Assembly (NCBI GenBank): GCA_020055645.1
Contig: CM034548.1
Span: 3,348,001-3,412,000 of the forward strand
Direction of reading: 5' to 3'
DNA: 64,000 nucleotides
Source: Tomocerus qinae
Taxonomy: Eukaryota > Arthropoda > Collembola > Entomobryomorpha > Tomoceridae
A program made the position numbers and the translations under genes. Under the pieces are notes generated by a model. That model did not search any database and had not been told where the DNA came from. It saw nothing but the letters and a program-made list of their open reading frames with translations. Shown one piece after another: positions 39,573 through 51,004 of this stretch (position 1 is the stretch's first letter; every line of letters begins with the position of its first letter).

Positions 39573-42344
39573 ACTTAAAACAACAGAAAATGCATTGATG
39601 CAAGAGGAAATAGTAAAATGCAGACAACTTTATGATTATTCTCTGGTATGTTGCATCATTAAGTGTTCGTATATTAAGATTAGAACAGCAATGCTCCAGC
39701 ATTTGGGAAAAAATAAAAAAATGTCCTAATGTTTCAGGAAGGACGAGGAGGAATTCTGGATTTTGTGGACATAGACAATGGGTATAGGAATTGTCCACGG
39801 GAGGAGGTGCAGGTCTTTCTGAGATTTAATGTGTGAAACATGATTTTCCATCTAAGAGGAGGCTCACGGATCCCATGCAATGAAATGGAATGAAGAGTAG
39901 AAAAGAACACAGCAGTTGAGATTATATACCTCTCTATCTATATACCACTAACCCACCAGAGGTAAGTATCTACTATCTAATAGCACGTGTAAGCATCAAC
40001 TGAATGAATAAGTAGAAGCGAGAGGAAGGAGGACGGATAAGAAAAATGACATGAAATCTGGTGCGAGAGTAAACGGTACAAAATACCCAGGCCTATCATC
40101 GGAGACCAGGACAGCACAGCCATTTGATATTTGAATGAAACTTTGTTTCCAGTTACTCACCATTCCAATCAAGGAGAAAGATAATTTAACTTTCCTTTGA
40201 CTTCTATTTTCTTCCGAAATGGTATAGCTAGTTTCTCATGCTCTTTCATTAATGGAATAAATAGGAGTATTCATATCCTAATTTATTAATAATAATTTTT
40301 TTGGAAGAAGTCGATTAAGCTTTAGGATTATTTTGATTTCTCTAAATTATTTAGTTAAAACCATGACGAAGACTGAATTCTGGCGTATAAAACTTAAACT
40401 GGTCTGTCTTAAATATTATTTGGTAGTTTGAAATATTAAATCGCATTTTCCGCAACCAATGAAGAGAGTTCATCGTTATTAAGAGACCTTTAAGGCTCAT
40501 GAGTTTCATAACCTTGAACGCAGTCCTTTACGGTCTAGTCCTTTATATTTCACTAGAGTACTAGGGGCAGCTTATAGAATCCAAACTGACGAATAAGAAT
40601 CTGAAGGTTAATTTTAAAAAATTGCGCGGAAATAATATTGTGCAAATTCTAACCAGTCTGATCGCAAAATTAGTGTCTCGGTAAAATTGTATAAAAGTGT
40701 TGTTTTTTAAGACCCGCTAGTGTAAATGGTGAGCCTGGTCCCACTTACTCGACCGACCGAGCTTCTGTGACTGCTGGTTTATAATATGGAACTGCATCTC
40801 TGATATTCAGTCAATCTGTGAAGTAGTTTGGCGTGGCAGGGTATAAGTGCCATAATAAGTAGCTGGTCTGTGGATGTTGGAGGCGGAGGGCAGGGACGGA
40901 AGATGTTTGATGTGAGTCTGAGAAAATGTCAGGAAATCCATTCAATCCCTTAATCTATTGACACCCATTAGATTAATAAATTTCCACATCGGCTTTCCTT
41001 GTCCTTACATCATCCGTTTTTTCTCCTTCTTCCGCCGCACACATAAATCCCATCCGATGGCCAATGGCAGCACTCATAAGCCTGAGTTACTCTGCTCCCT
41101 AATCCCCTTTATTCACTTGCCTAAACTTGCCAAGTTGTCCTATTCTGTCCGTCTGTCCAAAGTCCAATCCATCTTACCTATAATTCCCTCTAATAGTTCA
41201 CTTTTACTTTTACGGACAACGACGCCGAGATTGGAGACATTTAAACAGTTAGCACAGTCATTATAGCCTAGCCATCCAAATTAATCAATAAGTGAGAATG
41301 TTCATCTGCATCTGCCCCGTATGTAAAAAGGCGTTGACTTTATCCACATGCTATGTGTATGTGTGATATTTGCAATTTTGCACTATCATGCACGAGGACC
41401 CATCTTAATGGGATTAATCCAATGAGTGTTGGACGTAGAATTTAAGAGATTGGGAGGCAAGTGAAGGAGGTGATGTGGTTGGGTTGGAGATGATGCATGA
41501 TACAATAAAGGAGAGCGTATTAGGGATGGAATTAGTGGAGAGTGGAGTCCAGCGTAATCGAGACAAGTCCAGTGATTGTCAGTGGTCGAAATGGCAGTAA
41601 GTGGGAAATCCCCCGTGGAGCTGGGAGCACTAATCGTCCGTATGACTGTGAAGGCGTGTGTTTGTAGTTGGACACCCCCTGCTGCCTCTGTTTTCTCTAA
41701 ACACTCATTATGCTCTTGTCGACTCTATTCACCAACTATTTTATAGTCTCACCATTCCACATTCATCTGTATAATAGCCACTCAACTGACCAAATCCAAC
41801 GACCACCAAAAACCACAACACGACAACAGCACAGCGAGCCGAGCCAAACCAGTTTACCCGTAACTGAATCTTGCCTTGCCCTCTCCACATGAGTATGCCT
41901 AAATACACTTACGTACCAACCAGTTCACCAATATAATAATAAGGGACCTAATTCTATCGATATCATCCTACACCTATTCATTATTATTATTATGTGTTGC
42001 AACAGGCAGGTAAGTAAGTATATGCATAGTCTCATTCTAGTACATGTCGTATTATATAGCTATGTACATTTAGACATAAACTTATATACACGAACATCAA
42101 CCAGCAGAGTAATGGTTCTTTCTTCCTGATCAGGTAACATAAAAACTGTTCTAAGACCAATAAACTTGCATAAATAGCCGACGGCAGAGTTCTGAATCAG
42201 AATGAAAGCGAAATGAAACATGTCCCTACATCAACTACATCGATCGTAAATGAAACGAAAAAGTGTACAAGGAAGACTAATTCATCAATCATCCGAATTA
42301 TCCTGTATTTACTTTTAACTGGTGGTTATTGGATTTTATTTCAG

Positions 42345-42425
42345 ACTTTCTACAGTGTTGTTCCCAAGTTGCTGTGTTTGTTGGCGTTGACTTTGCATGG
42401 GGACTTTGGAGTGCGAGGTCTTTAG
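42345..42425 (+). CDS. possible terminal exon, unknown gene
   Basis: The acceptor tract TTATTGGATTTTATTTCAG precedes 27 codons ending in TAG (TFYSVVPKLLCLLALTL then HGDFGVRGL). The segment is more GC-rich than its flanks. A second frame is also open over the same bases, so the reading is not secure. Confidence 0.17.
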   Translation, partial: TFYSVVPKLLCLLALTLHGDFGVRGL

Positions 42426-43672
42426 AATGACTGCACCAAGCAAAGGTGACTGCATGACTTGGCCACTCTTCTCTATGAGTTGGAATGAAAGATATGTATG
42501 TAATGCACACAGAGGAGGTCAGATGAATGCTTTAGAGTTTTCTTGTTGTTAGAATGTCAGATTAGCAAATGTATCGTGACATAAAGTACGTAGCGTAATT
42601 GTGGCTGTGTATGATATGATATATGAGATTGTGAGTTCTCTTTGTTTAGTTTTTGTGCCTCCGAGTCCGTTTTATACGATGTACGAAAAGTTTTATGATG
42701 GTCATAAATGCAAGTGTCTCGCTTCGTCTTGTTTGGACCTTTCCTTTTCTATGTCGGTTGCTTGGAGGTACCGGTAGTTTCAACCACTCTCGTCACCACT
42801 ACGACTTAGCCTTTTACGCTACTTAAGCTGCAGACCATCTTTAAAATCAAGAGCAGGAACAAGTTTCTCGCTCAAATTATCAAATGGATGGGAAAATCTC
42901 GCTAATACTCTCCCTTACCGACTCAAAAATTAAATTGACAATGTACTAACGTTACTTACCACATTAGTTAGCAATTCTCGGGATATAATTAAACACTAGG
43001 ACACACCTAAAATCGTTCTTTTTAGATCTACATGTTTGACGCACATCCTATGACTGACAAACTATATTATACAAGAACTTGGCAGTATAAAGAATTACAC
43101 TTGGATGCTTAGATTCCCTCCAGATTAATATTTTCTCTTGAATTACCAGCAAAGTCATTATAGTACTAGCCAGGTATTGGAACTAGGAAACTTGGAGCTG
43201 CTCATTCTCATTATCTCTATATTATAATCGTAGACTTGATAAAGCAAAGAATTTACCTATCTATGTATGTTGGTAGGGCGATCGTGAAAGCAAAATGCAT
43301 ATTACAAAAAAAGCTCTGGGTTAGTAGTAGCATATTTTGAAATTGAAACAAAAGGTTGACACATAAATTTTTCTATATTCAATAGCAGCTCTGGTGGCCT
43401 AGTTATTATAATTGTATAAATTAGGGGACATGTAATAACATCATTAGGTATGTGCTTATGGGAGGAAGACATCGAATGATCGACGGAGCCCAATATATAG
43501 AGAAATGGTCAAAATATGGGGAGAAGAAGAATTCTCCCCCTAATCTTAATTTTCTTTTGTCAAGTCATTTAACCAGGGAATCACTCCAAACATCCCTGTC
43601 ATCCCTGTATACGTGCATAGAATGTTATAACTTGAGAGTGAATTACGGTAATGGTAGTTGAAGCGCAAGCAG

Positions 43673-43783
43673 TGGTTGAAATGGCCAAGTACCTGGATAA
43701 AATCATTTTGGACCATTGCCCAAATAAATACCAGGATAAATATTAATTGCAGGCATTTTGATCACCAGCCATTTCTTCCGGCT
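43673..43783. mobile_element. decayed relative of the 15.6-kb fold-back element
   Basis: Two blocks match the element at 15566-15712 in the same order. TGGTTGAAATGGCCAA (43673-43688) corresponds to 15648-15663. CATTTTGATCACCAGCCATT, with CGGCTA following (about 43754-43783), corresponds to 15673-15705. The distance between blocks is 80 bp here and 25 bp there. The terminal inverted repeats are not intact. Confidence 0.4.
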
Positions 43784-46700
43784 ACTAGCCCAGTACTATT
43801 ACTTCTTATGGCCAGCTAAAATAGGACACTGCCCTGGTGCCAGAACGGGTGTTAAATACAACACGGTTTTTTAATACTTGAAATATGATGTAGATACTAT
43901 ACTATTGGTTGTACTTATCGCCGTATCGGGTTTCGACAACTACTTAACAAGAGAATTCCCCAAAAGAACCTTTTCTGTTCGAATTCTTATGACCCACTAG
44001 CCAGATAAGATATAATAAGATTTGAGAGTCCTGCAGTCAACGAAGTATGTAGGAATGAATACAAGAAGAAGGGCCACTTCGCTACTCTTTTGACCGAGCT
44101 TTTTCTTCAATTTCTTCAATCTGGCAGATTATATTCCACTCACCCTCCGTATTTATTTACAAATAACAGTTGTTTCTTACATGTTTTACCTTACCCATGT
44201 TTTACAAAATTGTTGATTATTTCTCATGCATGAATCCATTGCTACAGTAGACAGCAGTTTTGAGAATGGCCGACGCCATTCTAGTGCTTTCCTTGCGTAA
44301 CGGTAGTTTATGGCTGCCACTTGAACTACGAATTGTTTAATTTAAACGTAATTTATCATTACATTAAAAACTGCATCCAATTGTTTTGTCCATGACTTAT
44401 GGAATTTTTCAACAGTATTAAATATTTTTTGGTTATTTGCCAATTTTTTGATTCTGTGTAAAGTTGGCCGTGCTTTCAGCCTCTTTATTTTCACGTCGGT
44501 ATTCTCTGTATGTTAAGGTAGTTCAGTTGCTAGTTTAAGAGAAACCAAGGTATTATAAATTTTAGAATCTGAGTTGCTGATGTGAGCCCCAGATAAATCT
44601 GTCGCACCCATGTGTAACATTTAAAAGGACAAGTCGGGGGAGTGTTTCAAATCATAAGTGAATGATGAGAGTCTCATCTGAAAGGAAACGTATGCGTAGG
44701 TACTCATCTTTCGTAGTCTAACTGATTGTTTGAGATTCGAGTGAAAATGAGCTGGTCACGTCAGCGAGGACTGCAGAGGACAAAAGAGAACGGGGATGCA
44801 CGATTTAGTTGAGTAGACGATATTATAGTTTGGTGTGGTAAACAAATGGATCGGATGGAGTGAGTCAAGTTTATCTGCTGAAATGATTTTTCTCGTCGTT
44901 TGTCCATCCTGTTCGGTCTGTCTGCGGTTTTCCCTATGATGACCTCACCTCATTTTCCTCTATTCTCATCTCCTGGGCTTTCAATGTTTGATTTTCTTTC
45001 TGGTCTCTCGTTCTTGTTCTGCTCTACCTCTTTGGGATTCCTTCCTATTGCTAAATATCATAATGAAATTGGGGAAACCGCAAAAAGGATGTATCTGTGT
45101 TTTATGTCATTATATTCCTTCCAATTATACAAATCTACTTGAATTCCTCTTCCTGACCGATCCTCAAACAATCTTAGTATTGACTACCACAAATATTAAC
45201 AGATATGTATAATACTTGTAGATTACTACGAGACATCTTTACTCCTCTTATCCTACGATATGCTAACTGTTCACGCATAGCTAAGTCTTACTTAATTATA
45301 GGTAGCTTTTAAAATATCAAAGAAAATGTGACAAGTACAGCAACAAAGGCAGACAATACTTTAAAATATTATGTTTTGTAGCGTTATTACAATCAGTATC
45401 TAAAACATGTCACAAATTAGAATTTGCTCTAGATAAAAATCGTGAAAGTATGCCCTATCATAACATTTTAAAATACTAACTTGGCGATTGAGCTTGTAAA
45501 ATTACATTTCAATGTATAGAACTTGTAGCATAACATTTTGAATCTTATTTTAAGGAAAGAAAAGTGTGAAACTGATGAGGGCAAGGCGTGTTACGGGTGT
45601 TATAAGTGATCAACCAGACCGATATACAGATAGGTATAGATATTGAAAAGACATGTCAAAAACTCGAGTTTCTTGTTGGTGTTGACTATTCTGAGTGTTT
45701 TGGTTTGAAGCGTAAAATTTATTGGGCGATGCCCTTGCAATTCTATTTCAGTGATTCCCTCTTGTATGGCAATTCTTTTCTTGACGCTAGATAGACTTTT
45801 GGTTTGGCTTCAATTACCTTTCGAATCATTTCTCTTAAACTTCTTTTATCTCTTTCCAGTCAGACTTGACTTCATTTGGTAGCTTTGCTTAGGCTATGCA
45901 TAATTCTGCTGAATATATGTCTACCATTGTCCAATGTTACCACATTCACTCCCAAGTACTGTGATTTTAAAAGTACGTGTACATACAGCAGAAAATGTGT
46001 TATCCAATGCTGTAGCATAAATGATTAATAGTTTCGTACTTTGAAGCCATCAATAGTATTATTTTATATGGGATAGTAAATACCTAAAAGATTGCAAGGA
46101 TTGAAAAGTGTTGATACTTATTTGTGTTTCTACTAAATAAGTATGATTTCTTGCAACTAATTACTATTTGATATATTTGCATATCGATGGTAGAGAAATG
46201 GGATTGTACGGAGTATAGAGATGAGAGTGAGTAGCTCGTATTTCGTGATAGGAGAGAGATGTAAGTACCTCAGTGAGTTAATCGAAGCAAAAGAAGATTC
46301 CGCTTGAGCAGATAAGCATTTGCTTTCCTGTTTTCTTGATATACTCGGATAAATAGACAGGACAAGATGCGATTCGAGATGATAAGATACGAGAGACGAA
46401 TTTGAGCTTGATGCACATCGGATGAAAAGAGCAGCAACGTGGCTAGCAGAGTAATAAAGTCAGAAGCTAATAAAGCGAAGGAAAACTGCCTGTGATGAAG
46501 TCTGATCTTTTGGATCTATTGTAATGCAACGTAACGTAACGCAAGAAAACTCGACGTAACGTTTTGTGGTCGGCTCTACACCTGCCGTTGCGCTAAAGTG
46601 ACCAGAACAGACATTTAAGGGACAAGTGATCCAGTCAGCCAGTTCCGCTTATTCCTTTTGTTATTAGCAGTATAGCTCATTGTGTACATATTTATTATAC

Positions 46701-47578
46701 TCCTTTGACTCCTTTGCTTTCCAATGCTTCACCTGTCTCTGTCTGTGCAGCATCGCCAACCCAATGCAATGATTTGCTCTAAAAGACCAAAACCCATTTC
46801 TAATCCTTTACTACTAACGACATGTTATAGGTACCGAAGAAGGAAGACACATTCGGCGTATTGAAAGGATTTCAGATACTAGGACAGGAAATTATTGCTA
46901 GAAAATGCTTGCATACTTACAGACTACATGTAAATCAAGGTTTAATACACCCGTCTTATTAAGTACTCCAAATATAATGAAACGATGGCGGCAGAAGATA
47001 ATTATAAAGGGAAGAGACCATTTATTAAGAGTTGATATTTATTTTCTTTACTTACCTTGCCGTAAAATAGTGGATTAATGTGTCCATAAAATCCAAATCA
47101 CTTAAAATTTTATCTTATTTTCTTATAAAATTCCATTGCCCACATAAAAATATTTACCAACGCTGTCATCAAACAGCTAGGTAGTTTAATTAATCAAAAC
47201 AGGAAATGTTGCTAACAAATTTTTTCACACCGTTTAATCTTTAATATGTATGTTTCTTAACTCAAAATGGAGTGAAGAGAGACTCTCTACTTTTCCTTTG
47301 TTTGAATCTATTTGAGCATGAAGTGAAGAATTTTGAGTGAAATTTCATAAAACGAAAAGGTTGCTTTTTGAAGTTTTTAATTGTTGTCCATCATGAATTG
47401 CTTTGAGAAAAAAGTGTGAAATAGTAAATATTTGCATCAAATAAAAATTAAATATTATTATCGATAGATTACCAAAGTTTTAGAATAAAGAAATGATGAA
47501 ATGACAGAGTACTTGTAAGTACAAGTATAAGAAATCAAGTACAGATTTAAATAAAATAGGTCAGATGTAAACCCATAT
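43784..47578. other. gene-free AT-rich stretch
   Basis: Nothing recognisable on either strand. A pyrimidine-rich tract at 44880-45060 yields an 80-codon hydrophobic plus frame that is probably an effect of composition. A strong minus-strand donor-like site (AAG followed by GTAAGTAAAG) near 47055 has a short open frame before it (LSDLDFMDTLIHYFTAR). A TAA lies just upstream and there is no good acceptor, so no exon is called. Confidence 0.5.
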
Positions 47579-48228
47579 TGTAAGCAATGCATAGATGTAT
47601 GCTCAATATAATATGTCAGGGGGGAATATTATGTTAGTAGTGCTACTCGTATGGGGGATAATATTATTGCCAATGCCAAGCCATAATAATTATTACACAT
47701 ATGCTAGCCGCTCTCGGCTAGAAATAAAACACGTCATAGGGTACACACAATTCAGATCAATCAATTCAATACATTATTATTATAAATCCAATAGTATAAT
47801 TTATATCATATTTTACGACTGAGATGGGCCGAGATGAGAACCGATCGCGACGATACCAATTGGGACAGAATGACAACGACGGTGACGATTGCGACTGAAT
47901 GACGACGACACAGCACGATGTCCATACAACGACGATTATGGGCTTGGTCCAAACACTTTTCTTCGGGACAGAACAACACTTCCTTTCTTCTTGACTTCTT
48001 CAGGTCCAGACCTCAAATCCGACTCCTGGTTACTTCCTGACCAAGACCTAGACTCCCACTAACTTGAGATCCAGACTTCGACTCTAGGTTCCTTCCTGAT
48101 GAAAACCCAAACTCCGACTAACTCGACTAACTCCAAAACCTGTTCTTTTCCTTCCTTGCTGCTTTTCGCCCTTTCCCGCTCTCCCGGCTTTGCTCCTAAA
48201 TATCTCGGCAGACGGAGTCTGCCTCTCA
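47579..48228 (-). repeat. 3' LTR (element sense is minus)
   Basis: 650 bp, one mismatch (47588) to its partner. It contains the same near-terminal inverted repeat (48207-48223), the 65-bp U3 duplication (48005-48134) and the minus-strand TATAAA (47800-47805). Confidence 0.92.
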
Positions 48229-48236
48229 TCTCCTTT
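48229..48236 (-). other. polypurine tract
   Basis: Reads AAAGGAGA on the minus strand directly against the start of the 3' LTR, where plus-strand DNA priming occurs in retroelements. The corresponding position at the other LTR is not purine-rich, which fixes the orientation. The tract is short. Confidence 0.6.
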
Positions 48237-48429
48237 AGTAGCGGGGGGTATTTTTGGGGGGTTTGGGAACGGACTCTTTTAGTCCATTGTATTTTTTGTG
48301 GCGGGGCGATGAGACGGGTGCGGTTTTCAGAGTAGTTGCGATTGCGGCGGTGGGGACAGCTGGATAAATGGTCGGAGGGTCCTTTGTAGTTGTTGATGTT
48401 GAATCGGGGGCGTCGGTATAGTTCACCAA
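48235..48429 (-). CDS. short P/T/A-rich open frame before the 3' LTR
   Basis: A 64-codon minus-strand frame, low in complexity (PPTIYPAVPTAAIATTLKTA) and ending next to the polypurine tract. It has no recognisable domain and is probably a consequence of the C/A-rich strand composition. It could be a remnant of a third reading frame. Confidence 0.12.
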   Translation of the reverse strand: MVNYTDAPDSTSTTTKDPPTIYPAVPTAAIATTLKTAPVSSPRHKKYNGLKESVPKPPKNTPRY

Positions 48430-50060
48430 GGTGATCCTACTATGTAGGACTCCTTCTGGTGCGTCTCTCTGGCATCATGGGCGTAGTAAAGGGACACTGT
48501 TCAGGTTCCACAGTGTTTTTGGGGGGTTCTAGCGTCGTGGGTAAATTCAGGGAACTGCTTTAGGCTTCTTGGCGACGTGGTAGTTTTTGGGGTCCTTCCA
48601 ATTAGGCGAAGATGGGGGCCAAAAAAAAACAGAATGGCTTTATTGTAACGTTTGTAGGGACGGGTTCAAGATGACGGTTCCAGTTGCTGCTAAAAAAACA
48701 AAATTAATTCAAACCAAAAATATGTAATTAACTTTTGTGTCGGGGCTCCAGATTAGGTGAAGTTGGGACAAATAGAATTTTTTTTTTGCGTCAAATGGGT
48801 TCGGCGAAGTAGGGATGGGTTCCAGTTTCGGCAAGTTCAGAGATAAAATTAATTTAAATTAAGGGTCCGATTGCGGCTAAAAACAGGTTAGTTCCATGGC
48901 TCACGGCTTCAATTTAGATCGATTAGGGATTTAGGAATTAGGGCAACATTATCGGGCGTCTTCAAAATCGTACATCAACTTATTATATCGGTCCACTAAA
49001 AAGTCTATGTGTTCGTCCTCTGATGATTCTGAAATTGCAACACATAGTGACCGGGTGTGGGACTTTCGTGATCTAGTAGGGGGTTGATTAGGTTCCATAT
49101 TAGTTGGTTTAGGGTTCAAATCAGAATCGAGGGCATCCATTTTGTCCATTAACTTCCGTAATCGGGGGGACGCATATTTTTCGTATAATTCTCGTTGTTC
49201 TGGGTTAATAACGAATAGAGCGTTTAATTGGGCGATGTCATCTAATTCCTTTGTGGATTGGACAGTTTCGGATTTCCGGGACCTCGATTTCCTCTTTTTC
49301 TTTTGGGATGTTTTAGAAGAATTAGGGGGCGGGAATTTAGGATAAGAACTGGCATCTGAACATTCTCCGTACATGGATCCGATGGCACTGTCAGTTTCGT
49401 GGTTAGGGACTTTTTGGGTATTACATGGGCTTACTTTAGTGCGATTCCGACTGCCGGTGTTATGTTCTCGGTTAGTTTGGTCGGAGTTGCCGGCCATATT
49501 TGGTAAGTGGCCGAAGGCTTCCTTCAGTTGCTTAATGGATGGGGAGAACCAGTGTGTTCCCCATTGTTGGATTTTATTTGGGAAGGTAATAGGGGGCGAA
49601 TTTAGCGTCACTTTGTTGGATCTGGGCGGGGTTTGGGTATTTTTAGATTTTTGTTTGTTAATTGGAGCAGGGGACTTTGGAGTTGGGGTCATTATTTTGG
49701 GGGGGCTTTTGTTCTTTAGAGGTTTGGGGGTGGGCGCCTTAATTTCTACAGCTGCGGGACTTCGATTTGTTTGGGTCGGAATTTCGTGATTAGTTGTTGA
49801 GTGGTTCTGCTTTTTCTGTGGTCCAGGGTCCGAAATTATGGTTTCCGTCTTTCTTAATCTATTACAGCATTTAGAACAGCAGGCGGTATATTCAGCATTT
49901 GACCGGGCATTGCATAAGTTTTTGAAAATTTCTAAAAGGCTGCAAATGATAGGAAATATTAATAACAGTATTGTAGTTGGGTCAGCATAGGTGGGTGCCG
50001 TTTGGGGTGGGGACGGAAAAAGTGGAGGGATAGGTTCGTAATAGTAGGGCGGTTCTCCAT

Positions 50061-50432
50061 TCAGGCGTCTACGGCATACTTGTTTTGTGTGGCCAACGAC
50101 ATTACAGAAGTCACAGATAACTCTGTCGTCGGGGGTACGATGCTGTCTTCCAAAGACGGGCGGGCTCCTTGGTACTGGTGGGCAGAAATTCTTTTGGGGA
50201 AAAATTTTTCTTGGTCCTGCAGTTGTGAGAAAAGATCTTGGAGGGCAGTAATGGAATTTACTATTTGGTTCAAGGGGGCTGCATACTGCTCTGAATCCGT
50301 TGGGTGGCTTCTATCCAGGTCGTCCATGGGCGGGCTTTGTGTTTCTGCTTGTTGCTGGTGATGGGACATCATGTCGATGTATGTTGGCCAAAGGGGTATG
50401 GGTAGCAAAGTCGTTGCTAATGACGATTGGGT
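50061..50432 (-). CDS. overlapping alternative open frame, possible Gag coil
   Basis: A second minus-strand frame, open for about 123 codons, overlaps the region with the 50311 TAG. It has a coil-like pattern (LNQIVNSITALQDLFSQLQD) and ends KYAVDA. If it is the original Gag frame here, a shift into the knuckle frame would be needed between roughly 50120 and 50250. If not, it is a shadow kept open by the C/A-rich composition. It has no ATG at its start, though an internal MM lies near 50370. Confidence 0.3.
   Translation of the reverse strand, partial: TQSSLATTLLPIPLWPTYIDMMSHHQQQAETQSPPMDDLDRSHPTDSEQYAAPLNQIVNSITALQDLFSQLQDQEKFFPKRISAHQYQGARPSLEDSIVPPTTELSVTSVMSLATQNKYAVDA
50074..50115 (-). 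other. CCHC zinc-knuckle motif
   Basis: Codons for C-x2-C-x4-H-x4-C, followed by RRRLNGEPPYYYEP. The knuckle followed by basic residues is typical of nucleocapsid domains that bind the element's RNA. Confidence 0.8.
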
Positions 50433-50665
50433 TCAAGTAATTTTGAGTCCGATTTGGATTGGTGGCGAAAGGCTTTATTGGCTGTTGGGACTAACAATTC
50501 GAATTTACGAATTGTAATTCCTTTAGCTTCATCTGTATATTTTGAAAGGCCGTGACTTCAGATCCTTCAGTGTATCTAGATAGGCTACTGTGTGGTGAAA
50601 CCTCTCTGGCTATACGGGTTAGCAATTTCGATCGTAATAAAAATTTTCATTGATGATTGTCGAAT

Positions 50666-51004
50666 TTATATTAAATTAATTAAATGTTGTGGGCCGGGTG
50701 GGAGTTGAGTACGTAAACTCATTGAAATCGGCGGAATTTGAATTAGATGGGTGGAAGGGTTAATTAAATCTCGGAGGGACAGGTTAAGTAAGTAAACTTT
50801 AAAAAAAATGAAAATTTTGACAATATGGGGGCTGGTCGGGTTTATTTCAGAAATATTAAAGTAGGTTGTAGCAATGAGGGCCGAGGATGTTATAGGTGTA
50901 AGAGCCAAGCCGTATGTTTCTGCAGAAATATGTTTAGTGACAAAGAACAAGTAGCTTGGAGGGTAGGGCGGGACCTGAATTTCCAGGAGTGACGTCAGCT
51001 GCAA
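50666..51004 (-). CDS. open frame near Gag start, unassigned
   Basis: A minus-strand frame of about 112 codons without a convincing ATG; the first in-frame leucine TTG is at 51004-51002. It is rich in P, S, T and hydrophobic residues (for example EIQVPPYPPSYLFF and HISAETYGLALTPITSSAL). It is in a different frame from the zinc-knuckle frame and ends about 20 bases before that one opens. It may be the N-terminal part of Gag displaced by a frameshift, or a chance frame in stop-poor sequence. No conserved motif is seen. Confidence 0.3.
   Translation of the reverse strand: MQLTSLLEIQVPPYPPSYLFFVTKHISAETYGLALTPITSSALIATTYFNISEINPTSPHIVKIFIFFKVYLLNLSLRDLINPSTHLIQIPPISMSLRTQLPPGPQHLINLI

Larger units (their letters stand above)
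34556..43672. other. gene-free AT-rich stretch
   Basis: No open frame above about 100 codons and no recognisable family. Two acceptor-plus-open-frame segments (39407-39572 and 42345-42425) are annotated separately. CTGGTGGCCTAGTT at 35106-35119 recurs at 43391-43404, followed in both places by an ATAATTG word. This is a hint of a decayed short repeat. Confidence 0.5.
48949..50646 (-). pseudogene. Gag-like gene with CCHC zinc knuckle, two TAG breaks
   Basis: One minus-strand frame runs from just after a TGA at 50647 to the stop at 48949-48951. TAG codons interrupt it at 50491-50493 and 50311-50313. The last part is 453 codons long. Within it, residues 66-79 form CDFCNVVGHTKQVC, a perfect C-x2-C-x4-H-x4-C nucleic-acid-binding knuckle of retroelement Gag. 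Then come a hydrophobic segment (about residues 112-128), a cysteine cluster CCSKCC (about 144-149), a long P/S/K-rich tail and a helical-looking acidic/basic stretch (ELYEKYASPRLRKLMDKMD). The first part (50494-50646) includes SRYTEGSEVTAFQNIQMKL. No protease or polymerase follows. The stops could be mutations or read-through sites. Translation would normally need an ATG upstream, which I could not assign. Confidence 0.6.

Noticed and set aside
43391..43450. tRNA-derived SINE
   Set aside because: Only an A-box-like word is shared with 35.1 kb. There is no B box, tail or target duplication.
47055..47120. Minus-strand exon LSDLDFMDTLIHYFTAR before GTAAGTAAAG
   Set aside because: The donor is good, but a TAA stops the frame immediately upstream and no convincing acceptor is present.
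47595..47822. A 75-codon plus-strand frame, repeated identically at 51716-51943
   Set aside because: It lies wholly inside the LTR, on the strand opposite to the element's coding sense, and is duplicated only because the LTR is.
49373..49789. 138-codon hydrophobic plus-strand frame
   Set aside because: It overlaps the minus-strand Gag-like frame and is the complement of its proline/serine/lysine codons. It has no motif of its own.
50002..50361. 119-codon plus-strand frame
   Set aside because: Complementary shadow of the minus-strand zinc-knuckle region.
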